Positions 18,562-27,728 of a DNA stretch of 35,288 bases are shown here, one piece after another. This DNA is from an uncultured Collinsella sp. GTDB lineage: Bacteria; Actinomycetota; Coriobacteriia; Coriobacteriales; Coriobacteriaceae. A program made the position numbers and the translations under genes. Position 1 is the stretch's first letter; the number at the start of each line of letters is the position of its first letter. Under the pieces are notes generated by a model. It searched no databases and was not told the origin of the DNA. It worked only from the letters and a program-made list of their open reading frames with translations. Where the stretch lies: positions 1-35,288 of the forward strand of contig UQZH01000018.1 of the NCBI GenBank assembly GCA_900545445.1, in the 5' to 3' direction.

Positions 18562-18579
18562 CCGGTCTCACAGGACCGG
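18562..18579 (-). promoter_or_regulatory. Candidate PyrR-binding RNA hairpin in the carA leader
   Basis: On the carA transcript CCGGUC-CUGUGA-GACCGG forms a 6-bp stem with a hexaloop. The known PyrR-binding loop consensus is ARUCCNGNGAGGYU; here GGUCCUGUGAGACC matches the UCCNGNGAG core completely and differs at the first A, the second G of GG and the last U. The hairpin ends one base before the AAGGAG ribosome binding site, so PyrR with UMP bound would be expected to block translation, as known for pyr leaders in some actinobacteria. pyrR itself is not in the window. Confidence 0.7.
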
Positions 18580-18603
18580 CTTAAAGGTGTGTAGTTAGGC
18601 CTC

Positions 18604-18619
18604 GCGGTATTGTAACCGC
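18604..18619 (-). promoter_or_regulatory. Candidate carAB -10 box inside a small palindrome
   Basis: On the minus strand TACAAT (18609-18614) is framed by GCGGT/ACCGC arms (18604-18608, 18615-18619). The box lies about 60 nt before the carA start. No good -35 is seen at 16-18 nt. The frame of inverted repeats could be an operator. Confidence 0.4.
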
Positions 18620-18708
18620 AAGCATGCCTCATGGCGTTAATTTCATCGAAATGTTTACGAAATGATAATTATGACTTTCTATGCATAATGTTTTTTAATC
18701 CCCGTCCC

Positions 18709-18750
18709 AGAAAAATCATCCCGCGGGGCTTGTGGCTCACGCGGGATGAT
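18709..18750 (-). terminator. Intrinsic terminator after the membrane protein gene
   Basis: ATCATCCCGCG (18715-18725) and CGCGGGATGAT (18740-18750) pair perfectly over 11 bp around a 14-nt loop. On the minus strand the stem is followed by TTTTTCTGG. It starts 7 nt after the stop codon and separates this operon from carAB. Confidence 0.88.
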
Positions 18751-18756
18751 GGCGTC

Positions 18757-19722
18757 TTACTTTTTCTTGTCCTGTTCCAGCAGATCGGACGGTGAGCGAT
18801 CGGGCTTGCCGCCGCGGAAAATCTCGCGGCCATGCAGACGATGCTCCAGGTCACGTTCGGTCTTTTCCTCGTCAATCTTGGTCTGGCTCACCACCGGGTC
18901 CTCAATCAACGACGACACCGAGTTCACCTGCTTCTGAATGCGCTCGGCGATGGTGTCGTCCATACTCACGATGCGCATCTTCCAGTCGATACTCGTGGCG
19001 TTGGATGAGCTCTTGGTCCACACGAACGTCAAAATGGCGCTCTGGTGGCCGCGCGCGGGGAACATGCCAAAGAAGGAATCGTGCTGAATGTTGCTATCCT
19101 CGTCGATATAGGCGTGAACGTTATACACCACGCGGTCGATCTTATCGTTGAGCAACGCGTTGGTCGCAAGCGCCGCGGCCTGGATCTGCCCGTTGGACAG
19201 CAGCTCGAGCTCGTTGGCAGACGATGTGTCCAACACCGTCACCTCGACCGTGCCCGTGCGTTCATCGGCTTCATCGACGGTAAAATCGAGCGGGAACTGC
19301 GTAAAGCCGTTACCCCACTCAAGGCCACCCTTGAGCGCGGTCGAAACGGTATCGACCGAAACGCTCTCGGACAGGTTGGCGGTGTTCAGACGACGCATCA
19401 CGCCGTAGCCAATCTGCATGCCCACGATCAGCACCAAAATACCGATGACCACGGCCATCGCGGTCTTCGTAATGGTATGGCTCACCTGCGAGCCCGAAGG
19501 ATCGTCCTCGGACAGCGGGTCGATATGTTTTGCCTGGCTCGCGCGGTCCTCGCTGCGCAGCTGCGCTAGCGCCGCTTTATCACCGCGCTTGGCCGCAGCC
19601 TCCTTCTCACGCATGCGCTCGGTACGCTTTTTGGCGAGCGTGGGATCCAAGACACCGGATGCATCGATTTCGGAGAATAACTCCGTCACTTCTTCCGGAG
19701 TCAAAGGGTTCTTGTCAGCCAT
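18757..19722 (-). CDS. Single-pass membrane protein of unknown function
   Basis: The 321-residue protein is not recognised. Residues 1-85 are cytoplasmic, charged and probably helical (KKRTERMREKEAAAKRGDKAALAQLRSEDR). One membrane helix spans about 86-109. The rest (about 115-290) is a probably extracytoplasmic mixed alpha/beta domain with FPLDFTVDEADERTGTVEVTVLDTSS and a later FVWTKSSSNATSIDWKMRIVSMD, ending in a very charged tail (LEQDKKK). The start ATG at 19722 follows TATGACAGGAAG. It lies 19 nt after the ABC exporter gene and is surely co-transcribed, ending at a strong terminator. A role in the envelope or with the exporter is only a guess. Confidence 0.8.
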   Translation of the reverse strand: MADKNPLTPEEVTELFSEIDASGVLDPTLAKKRTERMREKEAAAKRGDKAALAQLRSEDRASQAKHIDPLSEDDPSGSQVSHTITKTAMAVVIGILVLIVGMQIGYGVMRRLNTANLSESVSVDTVSTALKGGLEWGNGFTQFPLDFTVDEADERTGTVEVTVLDTSSANELELLSNGQIQAAALATNALLNDKIDRVVYNVHAYIDEDSNIQHDSFFGMFPARGHQSAILTFVWTKSSSNATSIDWKMRIVSMDDTIAERIQKQVNSVSSLIEDPVVSQTKIDEEKTERDLEHRLHGREIFRGGKPDRSPSDLLEQDKKK

Positions 19723-19741
19723 AAACTTCCTGTCATATCAA

Positions 19742-21613
19742 TCAGTCGAGCTCGTGCGCACGCGCACCTTCGAACTGCATTCGATAGTAACGGGCATAGG
19801 TGCCGCCACGGGCGAGAAGCTCCTCGTGCGTGCCACGCTCCACAACGCGACCATGCTCAACGGTCGCAATCTCATCGGCGTGCTTAATGGTCGAGAGACG
19901 ATGGGCGATGATGATCGTGGTGCGGCCGCGTGCCAGCTCTTCGAGCGACTCCTGCACCGCCTCCTCGCTCTCGTTATCCAAAGCACTCGTCGCCTCATCC
20001 AAAATAAGGATCTTGGGGTTCTTGAGAAACACGCGCGCGATGGCAACGCGCTGCTTCTGTCCGCCCGAAAGACGGCTGCCGCGCTCGCCCACCACGGTGT
20101 CGTAGCCCTGCGGAAGCGACTCGATAAAGGCATCGATGTTGGCGCGACGGGCGGCCTCGGCGATCTCTTCCGCCGTAGCGCCCGGCTTGCCGTAGGCGAT
20201 GTTCTCGCCAATCGTACCGTCAAACAGATAGACATCCTGCTGCACCAGGCCGATGGCGCGGCGCAGGCTCTGCTGCGTCACATCGCGCACGTCCTGACCG
20301 TCGATGCTAATGGATCCGGTAGCCACGTCATAAAAGCGCGGCAGCAGCGAACAGGTCGTGGACTTGCCGCCGCCCGAAGGGCCAACCAAAGCGATGGTCT
20401 GCCCGGGCTTGATGGACAGGTCCATATGGTCGATAACGGGACGCTCGTCGGCATAGCCCTCGCCCAGCTCAACGTCCTCGTAGTTAAAGCACACGTCGTG
20501 ATACTCCACGGCGCCGGCAGTCACCTGCAGATCAGTGGCGCCCGGCTTGTCCTGGATATCCGGCGCGGTCGAGAGCACCTCGTCCATACGCTTAAAGCCG
20601 GCGATAGCCTTCTGATACGTTTCGGCCGAATTGACGAGCGTCTCAAGCGGCGTGCAGAACAGCGAAATATAGAGTGCAAAGGTCGCCATATCGACCGCCT
20701 GTAGCTGTCCCTGGGCGACCAGCCAGCCGCCCAGCAGCACCACGATCACATAGAGCACACCCGAGAGCAGGCCATACGTCGCGGTATAGACGCCCATGGC
20801 GTGATACATGTTCTCCTTGGACGAAAGATAGCGATTGTTGGAGGCGCGGAACTTGAAGCGTTCGGTCTCCTCGTTGGCAAAGCTCTTGACCACGCGCATG
20901 CCCGCCAGCGAATCCTGCAGCTGCGCATTGATGCCGCTGATTTTTTTGCGGTTGTCGCTAAAGACCTCGCGCATGCGCATGTTCTGCCAAAACATGATGA
21001 CCGCAAACGCCGCCGTCACCACGGCCATGGCGAGCGCCAGCACCGGGGCGATGGTAAAGAGAATCACAAACGAGCCGATAATCTCGATGCCGCAGATGAT
21101 GATCCACTCGGGCACGTGGTGCGCCGCCTCGCAGATATCGAACAGGTCGTTGACCACGCGGCTCATCATGTCGCCGGAGCTGTTGCGGTCGAAGTACGCA
21201 AAGCTAAAGCGCTCATACTGGTCGAACAGGTCCTCGCGCATTTTGGACTCCATGCGCGCACCCATCACGTGACCCCAATAGCTCACAAAGTAGCGGCAGG
21301 CGCAGCGGACGGCATACATCAGCACCAAGCCCACCGCGATCATGCCGAGCGCCTGCATAATGGCAGCCTGACCCTGAGTAAATAGCCCACCGGTCAAATT
21401 GCGCAGGATAATGGGGAACGCCAGGTCAATGGCGGCAAGCACCAGAGCACAAACAGTATCAGCAACAAAAAGCCCCATCTGGGGCTTGTAGTACGAAAGA
21501 AACCTCTTCAGCATAATCACCTTACGCGGTTTTACCAAACCGCGTTTCGTCTCGACGCTGCAAGTGCTCCATTTGGACAATCTGGCCTTCAATCGTCGGT
21601 CGCGTATATCCAT
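19742..21613 (-). CDS. ABC exporter, fused membrane and ATPase domains (multidrug/lipid type)
   Basis: A half-size ABC exporter: six membrane helices in the first about 350 residues, then a nucleotide-binding domain with Walker A (GPSGGGKST), the signature LSGGQKQR, Walker B (ILILDEATSAL) and the switch histidine (IIAHRLST). It should work as a homodimer; the MsbA/LmrA-like pattern suggests export of lipids, drugs or peptides, but the substrate is unknown. The start at 21613 was chosen for its strong ribosome binding site (AGGAGG, seven nt spacing). Homologues more often begin at MLKRFLSYYKPQ (21514), which has a weaker AAGG; in that case the product is 590 rather than 623 residues. A long inverted repeat spans this start region. 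Confidence 0.93.
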   Translation of the reverse strand: MDIRDRRLKARLSKWSTCSVETKRGLVKPRKVIMLKRFLSYYKPQMGLFVADTVCALVLAAIDLAFPIILRNLTGGLFTQGQAAIMQALGMIAVGLVLMYAVRCACRYFVSYWGHVMGARMESKMREDLFDQYERFSFAYFDRNSSGDMMSRVVNDLFDICEAAHHVPEWIIICGIEIIGSFVILFTIAPVLALAMAVVTAAFAVIMFWQNMRMREVFSDNRKKISGINAQLQDSLAGMRVVKSFANEETERFKFRASNNRYLSSKENMYHAMGVYTATYGLLSGVLYVIVVLLGGWLVAQGQLQAVDMATFALYISLFCTPLETLVNSAETYQKAIAGFKRMDEVLSTAPDIQDKPGATDLQVTAGAVEYHDVCFNYEDVELGEGYADERPVIDHMDLSIKPGQTIALVGPSGGGKSTTCSLLPRFYDVATGSISIDGQDVRDVTQQSLRRAIGLVQQDVYLFDGTIGENIAYGKPGATAEEIAEAARRANIDAFIESLPQGYDTVVGERGSRLSGGQKQRVAIARVFLKNPKILILDEATSALDNESEEAVQESLEELARGRTTIIIAHRLSTIKHADEIATVEHGRVVERGTHEELLARGGTYARYYRMQFEGARAHELD

Positions 21614-21659
21614 ACGCTTCCCTCCTCTTTTAGGCCACCTTGTCTCAAATGGAGCACTT
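21562..21659. repeat. Long imperfect inverted repeat around the ABC exporter ribosome binding site
   Basis: AAGTGCTCCATTTG-GACAA (21562-21580) pairs with 21640-21659 over 14 perfect bp plus five more after a one-base bulge; TGGCC (21582-21586) and GGCCA (21633-21637) extend the stem inward. The about 45-nt loop holds the AGGAGG site and the ATG at 21613. On the transcript this could present or hide the start site. It may instead be a dispersed element that brought in a ribosome binding site. Confidence 0.75.
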
Positions 21660-21679
21660 TCGCTGACTTACACAAACCT

Positions 21680-21695
21680 GCGGGATCATCCCCGC
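21680..21695 (-). terminator. Weak hairpin after the Nudix gene
   Basis: GCGGG (21680-21684) pairs with CCCGC (21691-21695); on the minus strand it is followed by AGGTTTGTG. It starts 3 nt after the stop codon. The short stem and poor T-run allow read-through towards the ABC exporter gene. Confidence 0.4.
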
Positions 21696-21698
21696 TCG

Positions 21699-22394
21699 TT
21701 AAAGCTCGGCCCCGCCTAGTCGGTGCGCGATGCTGTCGCAGGCAAGCGCGCCTACGACGGTCTTGGCGTCTTCGATCTTGCCGTCGAGCACGGCGTCGAT
21801 CAGCTCGTGCAGCGGCACCAGGTCCACGTTGACAAACTCGTCATCATCGGGGTTGGGCGCATCAAACTCGAGCTTGGTAGCCAAGTAGATGTGGATGATC
21901 TCATCGCAAAAACCGCAGGACGTGACAATCGACGTCAAAAAGCGAATACGACCAGCCTTAAAGCCCGTCTCCTCATGCAGTTCGCGCTTGGCGCAATCGA
22001 GCGGGTCCTCGCCCGGGTCGAGCTTGCCGGCAGGAATCTCGACCGTCACGCGGTCGATGGCGGTGCGGTACTGACGCACCAGTACGATCTTGCCGCTCTC
22101 GGTCAGTGCCACAACGGCCGCCGCACCCGGATGGCGAACGATATCGCGGGCGCTGCGGTGACCGTTGGGCAGCTCAACCTCAAGACGGTGGACGTCGAGG
22201 ATCTTGCCCTTCCAGGCGCACTCCTCCGAAAGAATCTTCTCGTGCAGCTCGGCATCGTGCGGGTCGTCGTCGCCCAGCACCAGCGCCGGCTCGTCAGCGA
22301 CCTCGCCACCAGGCTCGCCCTCGGCGTGCCCATACATGCGGCTGTCCTCTTCGACGATCTGCGCGTCCACGAGCTCTTCGTTCTTCTCGTCCAT
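21699..22394 (-). CDS. Nudix hydrolase, ADP-ribose pyrophosphatase type
   Basis: The Nudix box is complete: GKLDPGEDPLDCAKRELHEETGF (G-x5-E-x7-REL-x-EE-x-GF), which holds the metal ions for pyrophosphate hydrolysis. Upstream, EIPAG and RQYRTAIDRVTVE are typical of ADP-ribose pyrophosphatases, which cut ADP-ribose to AMP and ribose 5-phosphate. The protein has 231 residues; the first about 60 are an acidic extension without similarity to the family (DDDPHDAELHEK). The ATG at 22394 is preferred over 22403 because the AGAGGA site needs the distance. It is 21 nt after the purD stop and follows purD in the likely operon. Confidence 0.92.
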   Translation of the reverse strand: MDEKNEELVDAQIVEEDSRMYGHAEGEPGGEVADEPALVLGDDDPHDAELHEKILSEECAWKGKILDVHRLEVELPNGHRSARDIVRHPGAAAVVALTESGKIVLVRQYRTAIDRVTVEIPAGKLDPGEDPLDCAKRELHEETGFKAGRIRFLTSIVTSCGFCDEIIHIYLATKLEFDAPNPDDDEFVNVDLVPLHELIDAVLDGKIEDAKTVVGALACDSIAHRLGGAEL

Positions 22395-22415
22395 CCGTCT
22401 CATTCCTCTCGGATT

Positions 22416-23720
22416 TTAGGCATCCCAGGCGTCGCGGCCGCGCAGCGCGCGCAGGCCGATATCGTGACGCAGGGTCTTGCCCTCAAAATCAATCTTCTCG
22501 CAGGCCTCGTAGGCAAGGTTGCGAGCGTTCTCGAACGTGTCGCCCAGAGCGGTCACGGCAAGCACGCGGCCACCATTGGTCACGAGCTGGCCGTCCACCA
22601 CGGCGGTGCCCGCGTGGTACACGGTCACGTTCTCCATGGCCTCGGCATCGGCGATACCGGTAATGACCTTGCCTTTCTCGTAGCTGCCGGGATAACCCGC
22701 ACTCGTCAGGACAACGGCCACGGCCCACTCGTCACGCCAGTCGAGTTCAATCTGGTCGAGCTCGCAGTTGGCACAAGCCAACATGACCTCGACCAGGTCG
22801 TTCTTAAGGCGCGGCAGAACGACCTGCGTCTCGGGGTCGCCAAAGCGGGCATTGAACTCCAGCACCTTGGGGCCGGCAGGCGTGAGCATAAAGCCGCCGT
22901 ACAGGCAGCCGCGGTAGTCGATACCCTCGGCAGCGAGCTCGGCCACGGTCTGCTCCATGACCTTCACCATGGTGGCGAGCTCCTCATCGGTCACGATGGG
23001 CACCGGGCTGTAGACGCCCATGCCACCGGTGTTGGGGCCCTTGTCGCCCTCGAGCGCACGCTTGTGGTCCTGCGAGGTGGCCATGGGGCGCACGGTCTTG
23101 CCGTCGGTAAAGGCCAGCAGCGAGCACTCGGGACCAACGAGCATCTCCTCGATGACCACGGTATTGCCGGCATCGCCAAAGGTGCCGCCAAAGCACTCGC
23201 GCACGGCCTCCTCGGCCTGATCAAGTTCGGTCGCCACGATAACGCCCTTGCCCGCGGCAAGGCCGTCGGCCTTCACGACCAGCGGGGCGCCCTGCTCGCG
23301 CACGTAGGCGAGAGCCGAAGCCTCGTCGGTAAACGAGCCGTAGGCCGCCGTAGGGATACCGGCGCGCTCCATGAGCTGCTTGGAGAACAGCTTGGAGCCC
23401 TCCATCTGGGCGCCCTCGGCACCCGGGCCAAAGCAGGGAATACCCGCCGCGCGCACGGCGTCGGCCACGCCCGCCACGAGCGGAGCCTCGGGGCCAATTA
23501 CCACAAGTCCGCATCCGTGGCTCTGCGCAAACGCCGCCACGGCCGCAGGATCGCAGTCGTCGAGAACAACGTTCTCGCCGCAGCTCGCGGTGCCGCCGTT
23601 GCCCGGCGCAATGTAGAGCTTGCCGGCGCGCGGTGATGCTGCGAGCTTGGCTGCCAAAGCATGCTCACGGCCGCCGCTGCCCAACAACAGGATGTCGATG
23701 GTTTGAGTGTCCGCCTTCAA
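22416..23720 (-). CDS. purD: Phosphoribosylamine-glycine ligase PurD (GAR synthetase), TTG start
   Basis: PurD joins glycine to phosphoribosylamine with ATP, the second step of purine synthesis. The protein (434 residues) begins KADTQTIDILLLGSGGREHALAAKL, the family N-terminus, and has the ATP-grasp domain with VVKADGLAAGKGVIVA and GCLYGGFMLTPAGPKVLEFNARFGDPETQVVLP. No ATG lies near the conserved start; the TTG at 23720 does, with AGGAGG five nt upstream, so TTG is the start. Longer frames upstream cross the leader hairpins and lack homology. The 118-nt leader to purA contains two mutually exclusive hairpins. The Nudix gene follows directly. Confidence 0.96.
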   Translation of the reverse strand: MKADTQTIDILLLGSGGREHALAAKLAASPRAGKLYIAPGNGGTASCGENVVLDDCDPAAVAAFAQSHGCGLVVIGPEAPLVAGVADAVRAAGIPCFGPGAEGAQMEGSKLFSKQLMERAGIPTAAYGSFTDEASALAYVREQGAPLVVKADGLAAGKGVIVATELDQAEEAVRECFGGTFGDAGNTVVIEEMLVGPECSLLAFTDGKTVRPMATSQDHKRALEGDKGPNTGGMGVYSPVPIVTDEELATMVKVMEQTVAELAAEGIDYRGCLYGGFMLTPAGPKVLEFNARFGDPETQVVLPRLKNDLVEVMLACANCELDQIELDWRDEWAVAVVLTSAGYPGSYEKGKVITGIADAEAMENVTVYHAGTAVVDGQLVTNGGRVLAVTALGDTFENARNLAYEACEKIDFEGKTLRHDIGLRALRGRDAWDA

Positions 23721-23760
23721 GGGTGCCTCCTCTATGGATGAACGGCCCGCTCCGCGCGAG

Positions 23761-23816
23761 CCCTTTGCAAGCAAATATACCCCTCGGCCGCCCGCTTGGG
23801 CTGCAAAGGGGTATAT
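23761..23816 (-). promoter_or_regulatory. Mutually exclusive hairpins in the purD leader
   Basis: ATATACCCCT (23775-23784) pairs exactly with AGGGGTATAT (23807-23816). CCCTTTGCA (23761-23769) pairs exactly with TGCAAAGGG (23802-23810). The two pairings share 23807-23810 and cannot exist together. A small GCCC/GGGC stem lies inside the first. This is the layout of an attenuator or translational switch, although no T-run follows either hairpin. Confidence 0.6.
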
Positions 23817-23838
23817 CGCAATAACCAAATAGTCCCGA

Positions 23839-25125
<1,287 letters not shown>

Positions 25126-25191
25126 GTTTACTCCTTACATTCATGGACTGTCTACGCGCCACGCCGGCACGCAGAAGCACAAAACATTCCC

Positions 25192-25220
25192 AGTATACCC
25201 GTGCAACGGGCGCCTGTCCT
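25192..25220 (-). promoter_or_regulatory. Candidate purA promoter
   Basis: On the minus strand AGGACA (25215-25220, in the last codons of dnaB) and TATACT (25192-25197) are spaced by 17 nt. The -35 shares GACA with the consensus. The start codon lies about 67 nt downstream. Confidence 0.45.
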
Positions 25221-26610
25221 ACTCCTCGGCATGTGCCCCATCAAGCTCATAGAACTTGGTGGATGCCGGCAGGAACATCAGATCGACGTCGCCGATCGGG
25301 CCCGAACGGTTCTTGGCCACGACGATACGCGTAACGCCCTCGTCGGGTCGATCGTCGCGCGAGGCCTCGGCCTCGTCGGCGGAGCGGTCCAAGAACATAA
25401 CGATATCGGCGTCCTGCTCGATGGAGCCCGATTCACGAAGGTCGGAAAGCTGCGGGCGCTTGCCGGTACGGGATTCGACCTGACGCGAGAGCTGCGACAG
25501 CGCGATGAGCGGGATCTTGAGCTCCTTGGCCATGATCTTCAGACCACGCGACATCTCCGAAACCTCGACGGTACGGCTCTCGGAGCGGCGTCCCGGCGGA
25601 GGACTCACCAGCTGCAGGTAGTCCAGGATGATGATTGCCTTCTCCTTGTTATGGAGCATGCGGCGGCTCTTGGCGCGAATCTCGGTCACTGTGGTGCCGG
25701 GCGTATCGTCAATCAGAATATCGAGCTTGGACAAGGTCTGCGTGGCCTCGTTGATATTGGCCCACTGCTCGGGGCTAATGCGGCCCATGCGGAAGTCACT
25801 GATCGAGATCATGGCGTAGGCGCAAATCAGACGCTGGGCAATTTCTTTGCCCGACATCTCCAGCGAGAAGAAGCCGACGGTATAACCGGCAGCGGCAGCG
25901 TTGAGCGCCAGATTCAGGGCGAACGACGTCTTACCCACAGCAGGGCGGGCGCCGATAATGATGAGCTGGCCCTCGCGGAAGCCCATGAGCATGCGGTCGA
26001 GTGACGGGAAGCCCGTGGGCACGCCCGCAGCCTGACCACCGGCCTGACACACTTCCTCGGCCTCGTTATAGGCCTCAACCATAAACTCGGTCAGCGTCTT
26101 GTAGCTCGACTTGACCTCGCGTGCCGTGACCTTGAGCAGCTTGCTCTCGGCTAGCTCCACGACCTCTTTGGTGTCGGTGGGGGCGTTATATGCCAGCGCG
26201 TTGATCTCGTTGGTGGCGCCGATCAGCTCGCGCAGCATCGAATCGCGACGAACGATGGCGGCATGGTGCTGCCAGTTCACGAGCGACAGAGTCTGACCCA
26301 TCAGCTCCAAAATGTAGGCCTCGCCGCCCACGGCATCGAGCTTGTTGATGCTTCGCAGGTAATCGATCAGCGAGATGGAGTCGATGGGAATGCGGCTGTT
26401 GTACATATCGACCATCGCGGTGTAGATGGTCTTATGAATGGGCCGGTAGAAATCATCGGGCTGCAGCTCGACCTGGGCCTCTTCGACCACCTCGGGCGAT
26501 AGCAGCATAGCGGCCAGTACATTGGCCTCTGCATCTTGGTTTTGGGGAAGACCCAACTTTGAGCCGCGGTCCTCGACCGTCAGCCCCGTCTCCCTATCGT
26601 CATATGCCAT
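25219..26610 (-). CDS. dnaB: Replicative DNA helicase DnaB
   Basis: The hexameric helicase of the replication fork, 463 residues. The N-terminal DnaB domain (PQNQDAEANVLAAMLLSPEVV) is followed by a linker and the RecA-like motor with Walker A (GARPAVGKTS, residues 220-229), Walker B (AIIILDYLQLV) and the SRxVExR finger region QLSRQVESRTGKRPQLSDLRESGSIEQDAD. The ATG at 26610 has GAGGA five nt upstream; an in-frame ATG at 26622 overlaps that site. No intein is present, although DnaB is a common intein host. It follows the ribosomal protein cluster after a terminator and may have its own promoter near 26711. Confidence 0.98.
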   Translation of the reverse strand: MAYDDRETGLTVEDRGSKLGLPQNQDAEANVLAAMLLSPEVVEEAQVELQPDDFYRPIHKTIYTAMVDMYNSRIPIDSISLIDYLRSINKLDAVGGEAYILELMGQTLSLVNWQHHAAIVRRDSMLRELIGATNEINALAYNAPTDTKEVVELAESKLLKVTAREVKSSYKTLTEFMVEAYNEAEEVCQAGGQAAGVPTGFPSLDRMLMGFREGQLIIIGARPAVGKTSFALNLALNAAAAGYTVGFFSLEMSGKEIAQRLICAYAMISISDFRMGRISPEQWANINEATQTLSKLDILIDDTPGTTVTEIRAKSRRMLHNKEKAIIILDYLQLVSPPPGRRSESRTVEVSEMSRGLKIMAKELKIPLIALSQLSRQVESRTGKRPQLSDLRESGSIEQDADIVMFLDRSADEAEASRDDRPDEGVTRIVVAKNRSGPIGDVDLMFLPASTKFYELDGAHAEE

Positions 26611-26710
26611 GAGCATCCTCATTCATATCGCTTGCGAGCATCCATAGTATCAGCCACGGTCCCAAAACGCGCCGCGCGCCGCCAATCATCACCGAACCAA
26701 ACGGATGAAC

Positions 26711-26726
26711 GGTCCTGTATATAGGA
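26711..26726. promoter_or_regulatory. Palindrome upstream of dnaB
   Basis: GTCCT-GTATAT-AGGAC forms a 16-bp palindrome (one mismatched pair), nested in an outer TGAACG/CGTTCA pair (26705-26710 and 26736-26741). The TATA core could be a -10 box of dnaB on the minus strand. No matching -35 is clear. Function is unknown; an operator is possible. Confidence 0.4.
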
Positions 26727-26765
26727 CTTCGACGCAACGTTCACCATGACACTCACTCAGCGCAA

Positions 26766-26802
26766 AAAACAAAAGGGCGCCCTGGTTTCCCAGAGCGCCC
26801 TT
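26766..26802 (-). terminator. Strong intrinsic terminator after rplI
   Basis: AAGGGCGC-T-CTGG on the minus strand (from 26802) pairs with CCAG-G-GCGCCCTT (to 26773) around a GAAA-type loop and is followed by TTGTTTTTTG. It ends the rpsF-ssb-rpsR-rplI transcript 33 nt after the rplI stop. Confidence 0.93.
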
Positions 26803-26834
26803 CTTAGAACAAGATTGTTGCGTTGCAGCAAATG

Positions 26835-27374
26835 CTACTCGGCAGCAGCCTCAGTCTCGACCTCGGCGGTCTCGGCCTCGGCGACCTCAGCGGCCTCCTC
26901 GACCTCAGCCTCGGCAGCGAGCTCCTCGGCGGTAACGCCGACGAGAACGACAACCTCGGCCTTGATCTCGCGGTACAGCGAGATGGCAACGGTGTGGGCA
27001 CCGGCAACCTTGATGGGCTTACCGAGCTCGACGCGCTTGCGGTCGATGTCCATACCGAGCTGAGCCTTGATGGCGTCAGCGACCATAGCGGCGGTAACGG
27101 AGCCAAAGAGGATGCCCTCGTCGCCGACCTTGACGTCAACGGTGACCGTCTTGCCCTCGAAGGCAGCCTTGGTCTCGTTGGCGGTAGCCAGACGGACGGC
27201 CTCGCGCTTGGCGATGTTGTTGCGACGCTCGTCAAGCTGCTTGAGGTTGCCCTTGGTGGCGGCAACAGCGAGCTTCTTGGGGAACAGGAAGTTCTCAGCG
27301 TAACCCTGAGCGACCTCTACGACGTCACCCTCGCCGCCCTTGCCCTTGATCTCATCGAGAAGAATAACCTTCAT
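26835..27374 (-). CDS. rplI: 50S ribosomal protein L9, with acidic C-terminal extension
   Basis: L9 binds 23S rRNA near the L1 arm. The N-terminal domain MKVILLDEIKGKGGEGDVVEVAQGYAENFLFPKKLA is typical, followed by the long connecting helix and the C-terminal domain ending around VVLVGVT. Residues about 148-179 are an extra tail made almost only of Ala, Glu and Val (EELAAEAEVEEAAEVAEAETAEVETEAAAE is the kind of repeat seen; low complexity). Usual length is about 149. The ATG at 27374 has AAGGGAGACGC upstream. Last gene of the ribosomal cluster. Confidence 0.97.
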   Translation of the reverse strand: MKVILLDEIKGKGGEGDVVEVAQGYAENFLFPKKLAVAATKGNLKQLDERRNNIAKREAVRLATANETKAAFEGKTVTVDVKVGDEGILFGSVTAAMVADAIKAQLGMDIDRKRVELGKPIKVAGAHTVAISLYREIKAEVVVLVGVTAEELAAEAEVEEAAEVAEAETAEVETEAAAE

Positions 27375-27389
27375 GATGCGTCTCCCTTC

Positions 27390-27656
27390 TTAGCCGCGGT
27401 CGCGGTTGCCACGAGAGGAAACCACGGGGACGGTGTACGGCAGGAGAGCCATCTCGCGGGCGCGCTTGATGGCGTTGGCGATGTCATGCTGATGCTGCGT
27501 GCAAGCGCCAGTGACGCGACGGGGCTTGATCTTGCCACGGTCGGTCATGTACTTACGGAGAAGCTGAGTGTCCTTATAGTCGATGAACTCAGTGTTCTCC
27601 TTGCAGAACTGGCAGTACTTACGACGCGGCTGACGTGCAGAAAAATCATTAGCCAT
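27390..27656 (-). CDS. rpsR: 30S ribosomal protein S18
   Basis: S18 (88 residues) pairs with S6 on the platform of the 30S subunit. RRKYCQFCKEN, with the CxxC pair, and RRVTGACTQHQ show the zinc-binding (C+) form of S18. The C-terminus is basic with a short extra tail (VPVVSSRGNRDRG). The ATG at 27656 has AAAGG about nine nt upstream; a longer frame upstream lacks homology. It stands between ssb and rplI. Confidence 0.97.
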   Translation of the reverse strand: MANDFSARQPRRKYCQFCKENTEFIDYKDTQLLRKYMTDRGKIKPRRVTGACTQHQHDIANAIKRAREMALLPYTVPVVSSRGNRDRG

Positions 27657-27728
27657 GTCAAAATACCTTTCATTTGGCAACTTCGGCGAACCGAAGCCGC
27701 CTCTCACTCAAAAATAGGTGAACAACCC

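Noticed and set aside
21723..23636. 637-codon plus-strand open frame opposite the Nudix gene and purD
   Set aside because: It crosses two real genes in antisense and shows the composition of a shadow frame.
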